A stretch of 64,000 nt of DNA from Hoeflea ulvae (GTDB taxonomy: Bacteria > Pseudomonadota > Alphaproteobacteria > Rhizobiales > Rhizobiaceae). A model generated the notes under the pieces. It worked only from the letters and a program-made list of their open reading frames with translations, made no database searches and had not been told where the DNA came from. The stretch covers positions 4,409,501 through 4,473,500 of the forward strand of contig NZ_JAOVZQ010000001.1 in the NCBI RefSeq assembly GCF_026619435.1, given 5' to 3'. Below are positions 1-8,319 of this stretch, piece by piece. Numbering within the stretch: position 1 is the first letter of the stretch; each line of letters begins with the position of its first letter. A program made the position numbers and the translations under genes.

Positions 1-178
1 CGACAAACAGCACATGGTCGAGCGCTTCGCCGCGGTTCTTGGCCGCCTCGATGAACACCTTGAGATTGGCGCGCGCATCGGCCTGGCCGGTGAACTCGTC
101 CAGCGACTGCGGCCGCAGCGTCGTGTCGATGTCCTCGCCACGCTTTTCAGCATCGATCAAACGGTCGGATTCGCTCAC
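1..178 (-). CDS. ruvB: Holliday junction DNA helicase RuvB, N-terminal part (truncated by window edge)
   Basis: RuvB is the hexameric AAA+ motor that drives branch migration of Holliday junctions together with RuvA. Only the first 59 codons are inside the window. The reading includes the typical rhizobial N-terminus with [21 protein letters not shown] and the helix [28 protein letters not shown] stretch just before the Walker A loop, which lies outside. The start is taken as a GTG at 176-178. That GTG overlaps the TGA stop of the upstream PIN toxin gene (GTGA), so translation is probably coupled to the toxin reading frame. The family match is clear; the start is inferred from its agreement with usual RuvB length and from the overlap. 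Confidence 0.93.
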   Translation of the reverse strand, partial: MSESDRLIDAEKRGEDIDTTLRPQSLDEFTGQADARANLKVFIEAAKNRGEALDHVLFV

Positions 179-573
179 GACAACAACTCCATGCCGGGCA
201 CGGATGCGGCGGCCTTTTTGTCAAAGGTCATGGTCTTCTCGCAGCCATTGTCCCGGTTGATCCCGGCGATGACGACATCGGAAAAATCCGGATGTGGCGA
301 ATGCAGCCATTCGGCCCAGTTTTTCATATGCAACATCTCCGGCACCTTGATTTCCACCGTGTCGAGCAAACCCGCCACCTGGCTGCGCGCGGTTTCCCGA
401 TCAGTCTTGTACACCCGTTCCAGCACCCAGATGGTCTCGGCAATGACCATCGGGTTGACGAAGAGCGGTCTGTCGGCGCCGCTGGCCTTGACCAGTGCTA
501 CCGCAGCATCAAATTGCGTCTTGTCATCCCGGGTCAGAAGCCGGACGATGATGTTGGTGTCAATCCCGATCAT
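175..573 (-). CDS. VapC-type PIN-domain toxin (first ruv-operon TA pair)
   Basis: This 132-residue protein has the layout of a type II toxin ribonuclease of the PIN/VapC family. It starts [13 protein letters not shown] with the first metal-binding Asp at residue 5, has Glu46 in [13 protein letters not shown], Asp96/Asp99 in [10 protein letters not shown] and a final Asp118 in MTFDKKAA. All four acidic positions are therefore present and the enzyme looks intact. It overlaps the upstream AbrB-type antitoxin by 14 bases and its TGA overlaps the GTG of ruvB. The RNA target cannot be deduced. Placement inside the ruvA-ruvB interval is unusual, and means toxin-antitoxin autoregulation could influence ruvB. 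Confidence 0.88.
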   Translation of the reverse strand: MIGIDTNIIVRLLTRDDKTQFDAAVALVKASGADRPLFVNPMVIAETIWVLERVYKTDRETARSQVAGLLDTVEIKVPEMLHMKNWAEWLHSPHPDFSDVVIAGINRDNGCEKTMTFDKKAAASVPGMELLS

Positions 574-826
574 GCGAGTGCTCGTACCGATCGGAAATGA
601 CCTCGCCGATTGCCTCGTTCATGGTCTCCACTGAAACCGGCGCGCGATCCGGCTCGAAGAGAACGCCTGCAAAATCGAGCGCGCTTCGGTTCTTTGGAAC
701 CAGCACAACCTTGCCCTTGACGAATTCATAGCCGATGCGATCGCCCGCGCCGATCTTGAGATAGTCCCGCACCTCGATCGGAATCGTCGTCTGACCCTTG
801 CTGGTAATCTTGGATTCGATGCCCAT
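560..826 (-). CDS. AbrB/SpoVT-fold antitoxin (first ruv-operon TA pair)
   Basis: The N-terminus, ESKITSKGQTTIPIEVRDYLKI followed by GDRIGYEFVKGKVVLVPK, is a swapped-hairpin AbrB/SpoVT DNA-binding domain as found in PrlF- and VapB-type antitoxins. The C-terminal tail (about residues 50-88) is acidic and would cap the PIN toxin. I prefer the ATG at 824-826 because a GAGGTAAGG ribosome-binding site precedes it by a good distance; an in-frame ATG at 842-844 would add six residues and has its own GGTAAGG. Both sites sit inside a repeated operator-like motif, so the antitoxin probably represses its own operon. The gene overlaps the toxin start by 14 bases. Confidence 0.85.
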   Translation of the reverse strand: MGIESKITSKGQTTIPIEVRDYLKIGAGDRIGYEFVKGKVVLVPKNRSALDFAGVLFEPDRAPVSVETMNEAIGEVISDRYEHSHDRD

Positions 827-873
827 TTCCTTACCTCTACGCATATTCCTTACCTGTTATAATAGTAAGGAAT
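827..873 (-). promoter_or_regulatory. Operator-like repeats upstream of the AbrB/PIN operon
   Basis: A perfect 9-bp inverted repeat, ATTCCTTAC (845-853) and GTAAGGAAT (865-873), is separated by 11 bases. A third copy of the half-site, TTCCTTACCT, lies at 827-836 in direct orientation, exactly 19 bases from its twin at 846-855. Read on the minus strand, the half-site (GGTAAGGAA) also provides the ribosome-binding sites of the two candidate antitoxin starts. An AT-rich TATTATAA segment inside the palindrome could be the -10 box. The layout fits an AbrB-family dimer binding its own promoter; no binding data are available. Confidence 0.65.
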
Positions 874-895
874 AAATCTTCTTGCAAGGAAAGCC

Positions 896-1513
896 CTACC
901 GGGCCAGTTCCTTCAGCCCCAACCGGATCAGCTTGGCTGAATCGACGTCCTCACCGGCAAGCTTCATCGCCGCAGCCACCGCATTGGCGGCCTGATCGCG
1001 GGAATAGCCCAGATTGGTCAATGCCGACACCGCATCGGCCACCGGTGCGGCGGCCACGCCTTCGCCCAGTTCCTGTTTCAGCCCCATGGCCTCCCCGGCG
1101 TCAACGGCATAGGCGGGAACCTTGTTCTTGAGTTCGGTGACGATGCGCTGCGCCACTTTCGGGCCGATGCCCGGCGCGCGCGCCACGGTGGCCTTGTCCT
1201 GCAAGGCGATCGCATTGGCGAGATCGGACGGCGTCAGCGTCGAAAGCACCGCCAGCGCCACCTTGGCGCCAACGCCCTGGACGCTTTGCAGCAGCCGGAA
1301 CCATTCGCGCTCGAGCTGGCTTTCGAAACCGAACAGCCTGAGCTGGTCCTCACGCACATAGGTCTCGATGAACAGCACCGCCGCCTCGCCGGCCGAGCCA
1401 AGCCGCGACAGCGTGCGCGCCGAACAATAGGCCACGTAACAGACCCCGTGCACATCGATGAGCACATGGTCCTCTGCGATTTCTTCAATGCTGCCCTTGA
1501 GTTTGCCGATCAT
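896..1513 (-). CDS. ruvA: Holliday junction branch migration protein RuvA
   Basis: RuvA binds the four-way junction as a tetramer and loads RuvB. The 205-residue product begins [26 protein letters not shown] (OB-fold domain I). It has two helix-hairpin-helix elements around [16 protein letters not shown] and [17 protein letters not shown], and ends with the mobile domain III ([16 protein letters not shown]) that contacts RuvB. Length and all three domains are normal. It lies between two toxin-antitoxin pairs, downstream of ruvC. The ATG at 1511-1513 follows the stop of the disrupted second PIN gene by only 7 bases, so expression is probably operonic. Confidence 0.97.
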   Translation of the reverse strand: MIGKLKGSIEEIAEDHVLIDVHGVCYVAYCSARTLSRLGSAGEAAVLFIETYVREDQLRLFGFESQLEREWFRLLQSVQGVGAKVALAVLSTLTPSDLANAIALQDKATVARAPGIGPKVAQRIVTELKNKVPAYAVDAGEAMGLKQELGEGVAAAPVADAVSALTNLGYSRDQAANAVAAAMKLAGEDVDSAKLIRLGLKELAR

Positions 1514-1520
1514 TGAACTC

Positions 1521-1930
1521 TCACGGATGGGTGTCGGGCGAAATCACCTCGACATCGGGGAAATAGGCTCTGTAGCCTTGCGGATCACGGGTCAAAACGG
1601 AATAGCCGCGCACGGCGGCATGCGCACCGATGAAAAAATCCGGCAGCACCTTCTCCCCGCGCCCTCCCCTCATCCGGTAGAGCCTGAACGCCTGACCTGC
1701 GGCAAAGGCCGCCTCCCAGGGCAGGTTCTCCCGCTGGATTCGTCCAGATCAAGCGCCTGGATCGCCGCGTCATAGCTCTCGTAACGCACGCTGAACTCGG
1801 AAAAGACGATCGGATTGATGACCAGCCTGCGCTCGAAAGCCTGCGTCAGTGCCGTTTGCGACCAATCGGCCCAGGCAGGATCGCCGACTGCCACATCCAC
1901 CAGCACATTGGTGTCCACAAGCACCCGCAT
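1521..1930 (-). pseudogene. VapC-type PIN-domain toxin, frameshifted (second ruv-operon TA pair)
   Basis: The first 62 codons or so read MRVLVDTNVLVDVAVGD with catalytic Asp6 and Glu45 in VFSEFSVRY. The frame then fails after LDLDESSG. The remaining PIN sequence continues in another frame as ENLPWEAAFAAGQAFRLYR, VLPDFFIGAHAAV and YSVLTRDPQGY, ending at TGA 1521-1523. The 410-base span is one base short of a multiple of three. Restoring one G in the GGG run near 1728-1731 would join the halves into an ordinary PIN protein of about 136 residues. So this is either an inactivated toxin or a sequencing error. The ATG at 1928-1930 overlaps the antitoxin stop as TGATG. Confidence 0.8.
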
Positions 1931-2181
1931 CACCGGTCCCGCGTCATCTGCATCAATTGATCGGCATCGATCGATTGATCGCCGGTTCCTTCCAGCCTGC
2001 GCAAGGCCTGCATGAATTGCTCCAGCCGGGCGCGATTGGCTTTCTCCTCCTGCCGGTCGGCTGCCGCAATGATCAGTCTTCCGCCGTCAAAATCCACCGT
2101 CACCTCGGAATTCGGCGCGATTCCAGCCCGTTCCCGGAGGTGTTTGGGGATTGTAATCTGGCCTTTTTCCGACACGCGCAT
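1930..2181 (-). CDS. AbrB-type antitoxin (second ruv-operon TA pair)
   Basis: An 83-residue protein starting MRVSEKGQITIPKHLRERAGI, followed by SEVTVDFDGGRLIIAAAD, which is the swapped-hairpin AbrB/MazE-like DNA-binding fold. The charged helical C-terminus (EEKANRARLEQFMQALRRLEG) is the likely toxin-binding part. The longer open frame starting at 2232 adds 17 residues with no domain character, so I place the start at the ATG at 2179-2181. Its stop overlaps the start of the partner PIN gene. Because that toxin frame is disrupted, this may now be an orphan antitoxin. Confidence 0.83.
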   Translation of the reverse strand: MRVSEKGQITIPKHLRERAGIAPNSEVTVDFDGGRLIIAAADRQEEKANRARLEQFMQALRRLEGTGDQSIDADQLMQMTRDR

Positions 2182-2253
2182 CGCATTTTCCCGGTTTGAA
2201 TTTGTAGGAAAATGTCGGAACCAAGAGAACATGTCAAGAACAAATAGGCTAGA

Positions 2254-2763
2254 TCATTCCGCCGCCATGCGCCAGGCCGGCGATGTGCGGTGATGCGCAT
2301 GACAGATGGCGATCGCCAGAGCGTCGGCAGCATGTTCGCTGTCAAAACTGGCCTTCGGCATCAGCATCTTGACCATCATCACGATCTGTTTCTTGTCACC
2401 ATGGCCGACGCCGATCACCGCCTTCTTGACCGCATTGGGCGCATATTCGGCAACCCGCAATCCGGCGCGTGCCGGCACCACCATGGCAATGCCACGGGCC
2501 TGGCCGAGCTTCAGCGTCGCGGTGGCGTCCTTGTTGACGAAGGTGTTTTCCACCGCCGCCTCGAACGGCTGATATTCATGCAGGACAGTTTCAAGACCGT
2601 CGTAAAGCTGCATCAGCCGAGAGGCGAGATCGAGCTTGGCATCGGACTTCACCGTGCCGGAGGCGACAAAATGCAGGGAATTGCCGAGGCTCTCGACAAC
2701 ACCCCAGCCGGTGTTCCGCAAGCCGGGATCAATCCCGATAATTCGAATCGCTTCTCTCATCAA
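2254..2763 (-). CDS. ruvC: Crossover junction endodeoxyribonuclease RuvC
   Basis: RuvC is the dimeric Holliday junction resolvase. The 169-residue product carries the RNase H-like fold: [17 protein letters not shown] with the first catalytic Asp, [25 protein letters not shown] with the second acidic residue, and the C-terminal [15 protein letters not shown] with the last catalytic Asp. It is the first gene of the ruv operon, in the usual C-A-B order, but two toxin-antitoxin pairs are interposed. The length is normal. The start ATG is retained from [13 protein letters not shown], one codon into the open frame or at its first ATG. Confidence 0.96.
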   Translation of the reverse strand: MMREAIRIIGIDPGLRNTGWGVVESLGNSLHFVASGTVKSDAKLDLASRLMQLYDGLETVLHEYQPFEAAVENTFVNKDATATLKLGQARGIAMVVPARAGLRVAEYAPNAVKKAVIGVGHGDKKQIVMMVKMLMPKASFDSEHAADALAIAICHAHHRTSPAWRMAAE

Positions 2764-2919
2764 AAAACCCTAGCTTCCTGCGTCCGACCTTTCCATCAAA
2801 ATGTGAACAAAGCAAAAACAAACCTCCTGATCACGAAACAGTTTTTGGCTTTCCACCGGTGACGTCCTACATGGTGGGAAGTAATTCACAGCCCCCTGCA
2901 CAGCTTCGAAAGACACTTC

Positions 2920-3906
2920 ATGACCGCGATTTCAATTCTCGATCTCTGCCCCATCGTCGAAGGCGGCACCGTCAGCGATGCGCTGGCCGCAACTCCGCTG
3001 ATGGCCAAGCGCGCCGAGGACGCCGGTTACACCCGGTTCTGGCTTGCCGAGCATCACGGCATGAAAGGCATTGCCAGTGCGGCGACAGCGCTGGTGATCG
3101 CCGAGGCCGGACGGGCGACCAGCACTATCCGCATCGGCTCTGGCGGCATCATGCTGCCCAACCACGCGCCGCTGGTCATTGCCGAACAGTTCGGAACGCT
3201 CGAAGCGCTGTTTCCAGGTCGCGTCGATCTCGGCCTCGGCCGCGCGCCGGGCACCGACATGAACACCGCCCGCGCGCTCAGGCGCAATCTGGAAACCGGG
3301 GCCCAGAGCTTCCCCGATGACATTCTCGAATTGCAGCACTGGCTGGGCGAGCCCGACGACACCAAACTGATCGCCATCCCCGGCGCCGGCTCGCATGTGC
3401 CGCTGTGGATTCTCGGATCGAGCATCTACAGCGCCCATCTGGCTGCAGCACTTGGCCTTCCCTATGCCTTCGCCTCGCATTTCGCACCCGACATGCTGCT
3501 GGAAGCGCTCGATATCTATCGCGACAAGTTCACCCCGTCCGCCCAACTCGACGCGCCCTTCGTCATGGCCGCCGTGATGGGCGTGATGGCCGACACCGAT
3601 GATGAGGCCGCGCATCTGTTCACCACCCTGCAGCAGAGCTTTGTCAACATGCGCCGCAACACGCGCGGGAAAATGCCCCGCCCGATCGCATCCATGGATG
3701 GCTACTGGAACGAGATGGAAAAGATCAATGTCGAGCACATGCTGCGCTATGCCATCGTCGGCGGGCCCGAAAGCGCCAAGGCGCAGATGCAGGATTTCAT
3801 CAAGGCCACAAGGGCCGACGAGATCATGATCTCGATGCCGATCCATTCGCTCGACGCACGGCTGAAATCGGTCGATCTCTTCGGCGAGATGCGCGAAACG
3901 CTCTGA
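2920..3906 (+). CDS. LLM-class flavin-dependent oxidoreductase
   Basis: A 328-residue protein of the bacterial luciferase-like monooxygenase family, in the subgroup annotated as alkanal-monooxygenase-like (YhbW-type). Typical features are [12 protein letters not shown] near the N-terminus, [41 protein letters not shown] and [13 protein letters not shown], which form the TIM barrel and flavin-binding edge. These enzymes use FMN or a reduced flavin to oxidise small organic substrates, but the substrate cannot be read from the sequence. It is divergent from ruvC and convergent with yebC, from which a hairpin separates it. It appears monocistronic. Confidence 0.9.
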   Translation: MTAISILDLCPIVEGGTVSDALAATPLMAKRAEDAGYTRFWLAEHHGMKGIASAATALVIAEAGRATSTIRIGSGGIMLPNHAPLVIAEQFGTLEALFPGRVDLGLGRAPGTDMNTARALRRNLETGAQSFPDDILELQHWLGEPDDTKLIAIPGAGSHVPLWILGSSIYSAHLAAALGLPYAFASHFAPDMLLEALDIYRDKFTPSAQLDAPFVMAAVMGVMADTDDEAAHLFTTLQQSFVNMRRNTRGKMPRPIASMDGYWNEMEKINVEHMLRYAIVGGPESAKAQMQDFIKATRADEIMISMPIHSLDARLKSVDLFGEMRETL

Positions 3907-3915
3907 ACAAGACAA

Positions 3916-3942
3916 AACCGCCGGCCCTGGAGGCCGGCGGTT
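3916..3942. terminator. Bidirectional hairpin between convergent genes
   Basis: An 11-bp perfect stem, AACCGCCGGCC (3916-3926) and GGCCGGCGGTT (3932-3942), with a 5-base loop. It lies between the stops of the LLM oxidoreductase and yebC. The stem itself starts and ends in AA/TT but there is no long T-run, so it may be an imperfect terminator for both genes. Confidence 0.75.
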
Positions 3943-3966
3943 GATTGTCTGCAGCAGTCTGACCGG

Positions 3967-4713
3967 TCAGGCCGAGAGCTTGGCCATGACTTCGTCGGAG
4001 ACTTCGAAATTGGCATAGACGTTCTGCACGTCATCGTCGTCGTCGAGCGTGGCGATCAGCTTGAGCACCGATTCCGCCTTGTCCTCGTCGACCGGCGCCG
4101 TGGTCTGCGGCTTCCAGATTGCGCGGATCGACTGCGCTTCGCCGAGCGCCTCTTCCAGCGCGGTGGAGACTTCGCCGATATCCTCGAAGGCGCAGATGAT
4201 GTTGTGTTCGTCTTCGCTGCTGGTCACGTCTTCGGCGCCGGCCATGATGGCGGCTTCCATGATCGCGTCGGCGTCGCCGGCTTCCGGCGGATAGATGATT
4301 TCGCCGACGCGCGAGAACATGAAGCCCACCGAGCCGGTTTCGCCCAGCGCGCCACCGGATTTGGTGAACGCCGCGCGCACATTCGACGCCGTGCGGTTGC
4401 GGTTGTCGGTCAGCGCCTCGACGATGACGGCAACGCCGCCCGGGCCATAGCCCTCGTAACGCACTTCATCATAATTCTCGCTGTCGCCACCGGTCGCCTT
4501 GTTGACGGCGCGCTGGATGTTGTCCTTGGGCATCGACTGCGCCTTGGCGTTCTGGATCGCCAGTCTCAGCCGCGGGTTCATCGCCGGATCGGGCGCGCCC
4601 ATCTTGGCGGCGACGGTGATTTCGCGCCCCAGCTTGGAGAACATCTTGGAACGGACGGCGTCTTGCCGTCCCTTGCGGTGCATGATGTTTTTAAATTGTG
4701 AATGGCCGGCCAT
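3967..4713 (-). CDS. yebC: YebC/PmpR-family regulatory/translation factor
   Basis: A 248-residue YebC family protein beginning [32 protein letters not shown], with [15 protein letters not shown] and [24 protein letters not shown], all hallmark segments. The family was described as transcriptional regulators; more recent work on some members links them to relief of ribosome stalling at proline-rich stretches. The product is cytosolic. It is the usual neighbour of ruvC in alphaproteobacteria, here separated from it by the LLM gene. Confidence 0.96.
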   Translation of the reverse strand: MAGHSQFKNIMHRKGRQDAVRSKMFSKLGREITVAAKMGAPDPAMNPRLRLAIQNAKAQSMPKDNIQRAVNKATGGDSENYDEVRYEGYGPGGVAVIVEALTDNRNRTASNVRAAFTKSGGALGETGSVGFMFSRVGEIIYPPEAGDADAIMEAAIMAGAEDVTSSEDEHNIICAFEDIGEVSTALEEALGEAQSIRAIWKPQTTAPVDEDKAESVLKLIATLDDDDDVQNVYANFEVSDEVMAKLSA

Positions 4714-4793
4714 GACGCCTCTGTGGTTTGCTCTGGACTTGGGTTGCCCGCCTTATAAATTGCTTACTCCAATTCGTCCAGAAGGTTCCGGCC

Positions 4794-5264
4794 ATGCATC
4801 ACACCATCGTCCCGCCCCTGCCCCTGAGCGGCGGCTGCCAATGCGGCAGGATCCGCTACCGGCTGCGGGCGCGGCCGTTGGTGTTTTATCTGTGCCACTG
4901 CTCCGAGTGCCAGCGGCAGACCTCCTCGGCCTTTGGCGAGAGCCTGCGGATCCGGAGCGAGGGTCTCGATATCGACCCGGGCCTGCGGTGCATGAGCCGC
5001 GAAAGTGAATCCGGCAAACAGCGCCAGGGCTGGTTCTGTCCCGATTGCGGCGTCCGCATCTGGCACGGCACCAGCGGCTCGGAGGAGATCAACATCAAGG
5101 CCGGCACGCTGGATGACACTTCCTGGCTGATGCCCGCCGGACACATCTGGGCCAGTTCGAAACAGAAATTCATGGCGATCAGCGCCGACGAGATCAGTTA
5201 TGAACGCCAGCCTGAGGACAATTACGCCGCGCTGAAACAACGATGGCAGCACATGACTGGCTAG
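4794..5264 (+). CDS. GFA (CENP-V/glutathione-dependent formaldehyde-activating) family protein, first copy
   Basis: A 156-residue zinc protein with the GFA Cys pattern: GGCQCGRIRY near residue 14, LCHCSECQRQTSSAFG near residue 35, and FCPDCGVRIWHG near residue 80. The founding member catalyses or assists condensation of formaldehyde with glutathione, but most family members have unknown substrates. The start chosen is ATG 4794, preceded by GAAGG; the open frame extends upstream without domain support. A second GFA protein lies at 39280-39717, and the window also encodes glutathione-dependent formaldehyde oxidation, so a formaldehyde link is possible but not shown. Confidence 0.85.
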   Translation: MHHTIVPPLPLSGGCQCGRIRYRLRARPLVFYLCHCSECQRQTSSAFGESLRIRSEGLDIDPGLRCMSRESESGKQRQGWFCPDCGVRIWHGTSGSEEINIKAGTLDDTSWLMPAGHIWASSKQKFMAISADEISYERQPEDNYAALKQRWQHMTG

Positions 5265-5359
5265 GGTCGCACCATATCGGACTGAAGACAGGTCTTTACC
5301 TTGCGTCAGACTGCCCTACACTTAGCCAAGTGAAAGACATCAGCCACGGAGCCACCATC

Positions 5360-6196
5360 ATGCCCCGTATCAAAGCCTTCATTCTTGTTGCCGCCACCTT
5401 GTTTCTGGGATCCCCTGCCACAGCCCAGGAGGGCCAGCGCCCGTTCAGCCAGTGCATGGCCGTGGCCCAGTCGCTGCCCGGCGTGACCTATGCCAATCTG
5501 ACGCCGGCCGATACCGTCTCCGGGCGGGTTCAGCTCGCGGCAGCCGGATCCGGCGAAGTCGAGATCATGTTTGCCGGCCATTCCACCTATGTGATCACCA
5601 CACCGGCCGGCATCACCATTGCCACCGATTTCAACGGCTGGGCCGGACGCGTCTCCATTCCCGATGTCGTCACCATGAACAAGGCGCATTCCTCGCATTT
5701 CACCCTGGCGCCGGACGAGCGGATTGACCATGTGCTGCGCGGCTGGAATTTCGACCAGAGCCCGGCTGAGCACCATCTGGTGGTGGACGATGTCTACATT
5801 CGCAATGTCACCACCGACATCCGCAATTTCGGCACCATGGAGCCCGACGGCAATTCGATCTTCATTTTCGAGGTCGCCGATCTGTGCATCGGTCATCTGG
5901 GGCATCTGCATCATCCACTGGAGGACCGGCATTTCGCGCAGATCGGGCGGCTCGACATTGTCATGGTGCCGGTCGATGGCGGATTGACCCTGAGCCATGA
6001 GGGCATGACCGGGCTTGCCCGGCGCCTGCAATCCTCGATCCTGTTGCCGATGCACCGTCGCGGCGCGCCGCTGTCGTCCTTCATCACCATGATGGGTGAC
6101 CGGTTTCTGGTCGATTACGTCAATGCCGACAGCTTCACCATTTCCGCCCGCAGCCTGCCGCGCCAGCCGACCATTCTGGTTCTGAAGGGGATCTGA
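5360..6196 (+). CDS. Secreted metallo-beta-lactamase-fold protein with degenerate metal motif
   Basis: A 278-residue protein with a signal peptide (RIKAFILVAATLFLGSPATAQ). The core resembles UlaG-type metallo-beta-lactamase-fold hydrolases: FAGHSTYVITTPAGITIATDF, then VVTMNKAHSSHFT where THxHxDH is expected, GHLGHLHHPL and MVPVDGGLTLSHEG. The usual first His and the Asp of HxHxDH are missing (KAHSSH), so the metal site is at least non-standard. The ATG at 5360 is chosen for the signal peptide; longer starts are unconvincing. It overlaps the next gene as TGATG, so the two are co-translated. The substrate is unknown. Confidence 0.75.
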   Translation: MPRIKAFILVAATLFLGSPATAQEGQRPFSQCMAVAQSLPGVTYANLTPADTVSGRVQLAAAGSGEVEIMFAGHSTYVITTPAGITIATDFNGWAGRVSIPDVVTMNKAHSSHFTLAPDERIDHVLRGWNFDQSPAEHHLVVDDVYIRNVTTDIRNFGTMEPDGNSIFIFEVADLCIGHLGHLHHPLEDRHFAQIGRLDIVMVPVDGGLTLSHEGMTGLARRLQSSILLPMHRRGAPLSSFITMMGDRFLVDYVNADSFTISARSLPRQPTILVLKGI

Positions 6197-6777
6197 TGAT
6201 CACGCGGCGCAATGTTCTGGGCCACCTCGCGATGCTGGCCGTGGCTGCTGCAAGCCCGTCAGTGCTGCTGGCGGACACCGCCAGTCAACGCGACAGGCTG
6301 TTTGCGGCATTGAAGGCGGCCAGGACCGAGCAAGAGGGACGCGAAGCCGAGAACGCGATCTGGCGCTGGTGGCTCGACCAGGCGCCGACACTGGAAATCC
6401 GCGATGCCATAGATCATGGCATGGAGCGTCGCGAGAGCTATGATTTCGAAGCCGCGGAAACCGCCTTCGACATCGCTGTCCGCGATGCGCCGGACTATGC
6501 CGAGGGCTGGAACCAGAGGGCCTTTGCCCGCTTCCTGCGCGACAATGCCGACGGGGCGCTGTCTGATCTTGAACGCGCGGTTGAACTCGAACCGCAGCAT
6601 TTCGGCGCCTGGTCAGGCATGTTTCACATCTTGTTGCGGATGGGGCGCACCGAAGTGGCCTATGCGGCGCTCGCCCGCGCCGTCGCCATTCATCCCTGGC
6701 TCAAGGAGCGTGGCATGCTGCCGCCGGATGCCGATGCCGAACGGCCGCCGATCAAGGGGCTGGAGCAGGATCTGTAG
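6196..6777 (+). CDS. Exported TPR-repeat protein
   Basis: A 193-residue protein with an N-terminal export signal containing twin arginines (ITRRNVLGHLAMLAVAAASPS), which resembles a Tat signal though the motif is short. Residues from about 75 onward contain at least two TPR units (YDFEAAETAFDIAVRDAPDYAEGWNQRA, FARFLRDNADGALSDLERAVELEPQHFGAW, and a third degenerate one). It is translationally coupled to the metallo-hydrolase-like gene before it, suggesting that the two act together in the periplasm. No enzymatic function is visible. Confidence 0.8.
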   Translation: MITRRNVLGHLAMLAVAAASPSVLLADTASQRDRLFAALKAARTEQEGREAENAIWRWWLDQAPTLEIRDAIDHGMERRESYDFEAAETAFDIAVRDAPDYAEGWNQRAFARFLRDNADGALSDLERAVELEPQHFGAWSGMFHILLRMGRTEVAYAALARAVAIHPWLKERGMLPPDADAERPPIKGLEQDL

Positions 6778-6798
6778 ACGTCAGGACGGCCCGCTGGG

Positions 6799-7623
6799 TC
6801 AGCTCCAGAAATCCGGCATGGTTTCGCTCAGCCGCGGCCCGATCCTGAGCGGCGCGATCTTTTCGGCCAGCCCGGTGCGGTCGGAGACCTCGACGCCGAC
6901 GCCGCTGATCGTCGCCGGCCCGGACGCCGCCTCGAAACGGCCCTTCGGAATCCGCGACAGGAACCGGTTGATCGGTTCTTCCTTTTCCATGCCGATGGAG
7001 GAATCATAATCGCCGCACATGCCGGCATCGGTCATATAGGCGGTGCCGCCATTGAGGATCTGCGCATCGGCCGTGGGCACATGGGTATGGGTGCCGACCA
7101 CGAAACTGGCCCGGCCATCGACGAAATGCCCGAAACAGAGCTTTTCGCTGGTGGCTTCGGCGTGGAAGTCGAACACCACCGCATCGGCCTGCTCGCCCAG
7201 CGGACAGGCATTGAGGATCGCCTCGCCGGCCGAAAACGGATCGTCGAGATCGGGATGCATGAACACCCGGCCCATCACATTGGCAACGAGCACGCGCGCG
7301 CCGTTGCGGGCGATATAGAGATTGGAGCCGCGACCGGGAGTCCCGGGCGGATAATTGGCCGGGCGCAGGAACCGGTCCTGCCGGTCGGCATAGACCAGCG
7401 CCTCGCGCTGATCCCAGACGTGATTGCCGGTTGTCACCACATCGGCGCCGGCTTCCAGCGTTTCGAGAAAAATCGCTTCGGTGATCCCGAACCCGCCAGC
7501 GGCGTTCTCACCATTGACGATGACAAAATCCAGCTTGAGATCGCGGATCAGGCCGGGAAGGCGGTTCCAGACCGCGGTGCGGCCGGATCGTCCGACCATG
7601 TCTCCAAGAAATAACAGGCGCAT
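6799..7623 (-). CDS. ymdB: YmdB-family metallophosphoesterase
   Basis: A 274-residue protein of the TIGR00282 family, with phosphoesterase motifs LFLGDMVGRSGR, FVIVNGENAAGGFG, DVVTTGNHVWD, DFHAEATSEK and VGTHTHVPTADAQI supplying the metal ligands. Characterised relatives in Bacillus hydrolyse 2',3'-cyclic nucleotides; the role in alphaproteobacteria is not settled. It follows fau on the minus strand with only 7 bases between, an arrangement widely conserved in rhizobia, so the two are likely one transcript. Confidence 0.93.
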   Translation of the reverse strand: MRLLFLGDMVGRSGRTAVWNRLPGLIRDLKLDFVIVNGENAAGGFGITEAIFLETLEAGADVVTTGNHVWDQREALVYADRQDRFLRPANYPPGTPGRGSNLYIARNGARVLVANVMGRVFMHPDLDDPFSAGEAILNACPLGEQADAVVFDFHAEATSEKLCFGHFVDGRASFVVGTHTHVPTADAQILNGGTAYMTDAGMCGDYDSSIGMEKEEPINRFLSRIPKGRFEAASGPATISGVGVEVSDRTGLAEKIAPLRIGPRLSETMPDFWS

Positions 7624-7630
7624 CGGCTCT

Positions 7631-8215
7631 CTATAGAGATTGCGGACATGAGCGCAAGCCCAGCTCGGTCAGGATCATCGACAACGGCACGTCATGCGGC
7701 TCGGCGGGCACATGGTCAGCCTGCTGAAAGGAAAAGGCCGTGCCGATCAGTCGGGGTGCCAGACCCTTGCCGCGCAGCCGCGCAATTGCCCGGTCGTAAT
7801 GGCCCGCGCCATAGCCGAGCCGGTTGCCTTCAGCGTCAAACGACGACAGCGGAACCAGCAGGATCTCCGGATCAAGAATCTCGGCCTCCGGGCCCGGGCC
7901 CGATGTGCCGAAACCGGTCTTGACCAGATCGGCGCCGCGAACGAAGTCGCGAAACACGATGGTTTCGCGGTCGAGCACCACCGGCAGGCACAATCGCGCG
8001 CCGCGGGCCCGGAACCGTGCCATCAACGGCCGCAGATCCGGCTCGGAGCGGATCGGCAGATAGCCGGAGATCACGGTGCCGGGATCAAAGGCAATCGCCT
8101 CGGCGTGGTCGGCCATGGCAAGGCTCATTTCAATGCGGCGGTCCGGCGCCAGCTGATCGCGCTGCGCTAGCGCCGAAGCGCGAATGACTGCCTTGCTGTC
8201 CATGAACGTCTCCAA
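7631..8215 (-). CDS. fau: 5-formyltetrahydrofolate cyclo-ligase
   Basis: A 194-residue enzyme converting 5-formyl-THF to 5,10-methenyl-THF with ATP. Family motifs present are VISGYLPIRSEPDLRPLM, LCLPVVLDRE, EILLVPLSSFDAEGNRLGYGAGHYDRAI and GTAFSFQQ, the last two forming the nucleotide and folate pocket. The ATG at 8215 gives METFMDSKAV; an internal ATG (8203) is an alternative start. It is normally next to the 6S RNA gene and zapA in alphaproteobacteria. Here both of those are about 32 kb away, beyond the methanol-oxidation block. Confidence 0.94.
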   Translation of the reverse strand: METFMDSKAVIRASALAQRDQLAPDRRIEMSLAMADHAEAIAFDPGTVISGYLPIRSEPDLRPLMARFRARGARLCLPVVLDRETIVFRDFVRGADLVKTGFGTSGPGPEAEILDPEILLVPLSSFDAEGNRLGYGAGHYDRAIARLRGKGLAPRLIGTAFSFQQADHVPAEPHDVPLSMILTELGLRSCPQSL

Positions 8216-8291
8216 CCGGTCTTTGCGAACAAGGCGTAAGCCGGATTCCCGCTCAAGGTCAATCTCCGGGGCGGTTTTGCGCCAGGCCGGG

Positions 8292-8319
8292 GCGGGTGTG
8301 TCTCATTCTGGACACCCGC
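8292..8319. other. Inverted repeat in fau upstream region
   Basis: GCGGGTGT (8292-8299) and ACACCCGC (8312-8319) form an 8-bp stem around a 12-base loop, with an alternative GTGTC/GACAC pairing inside. It lies between fau (divergent) and a short HTH-like gene, at the left boundary of the methanol-oxidation block. It may be an operator or part of an untranslated leader. The rest of the 8216-8424 interval shows nothing clear. Confidence 0.4.

Noticed and set aside
2932..3915. Long antisense frame opposite the LLM oxidoreductase
   Set aside because: It mirrors the codon structure of the LLM gene in a GC-rich genome and has no protein-family features. Similar shadows opposite xoxF, the histidine kinase and pgk were dismissed for the same reason.
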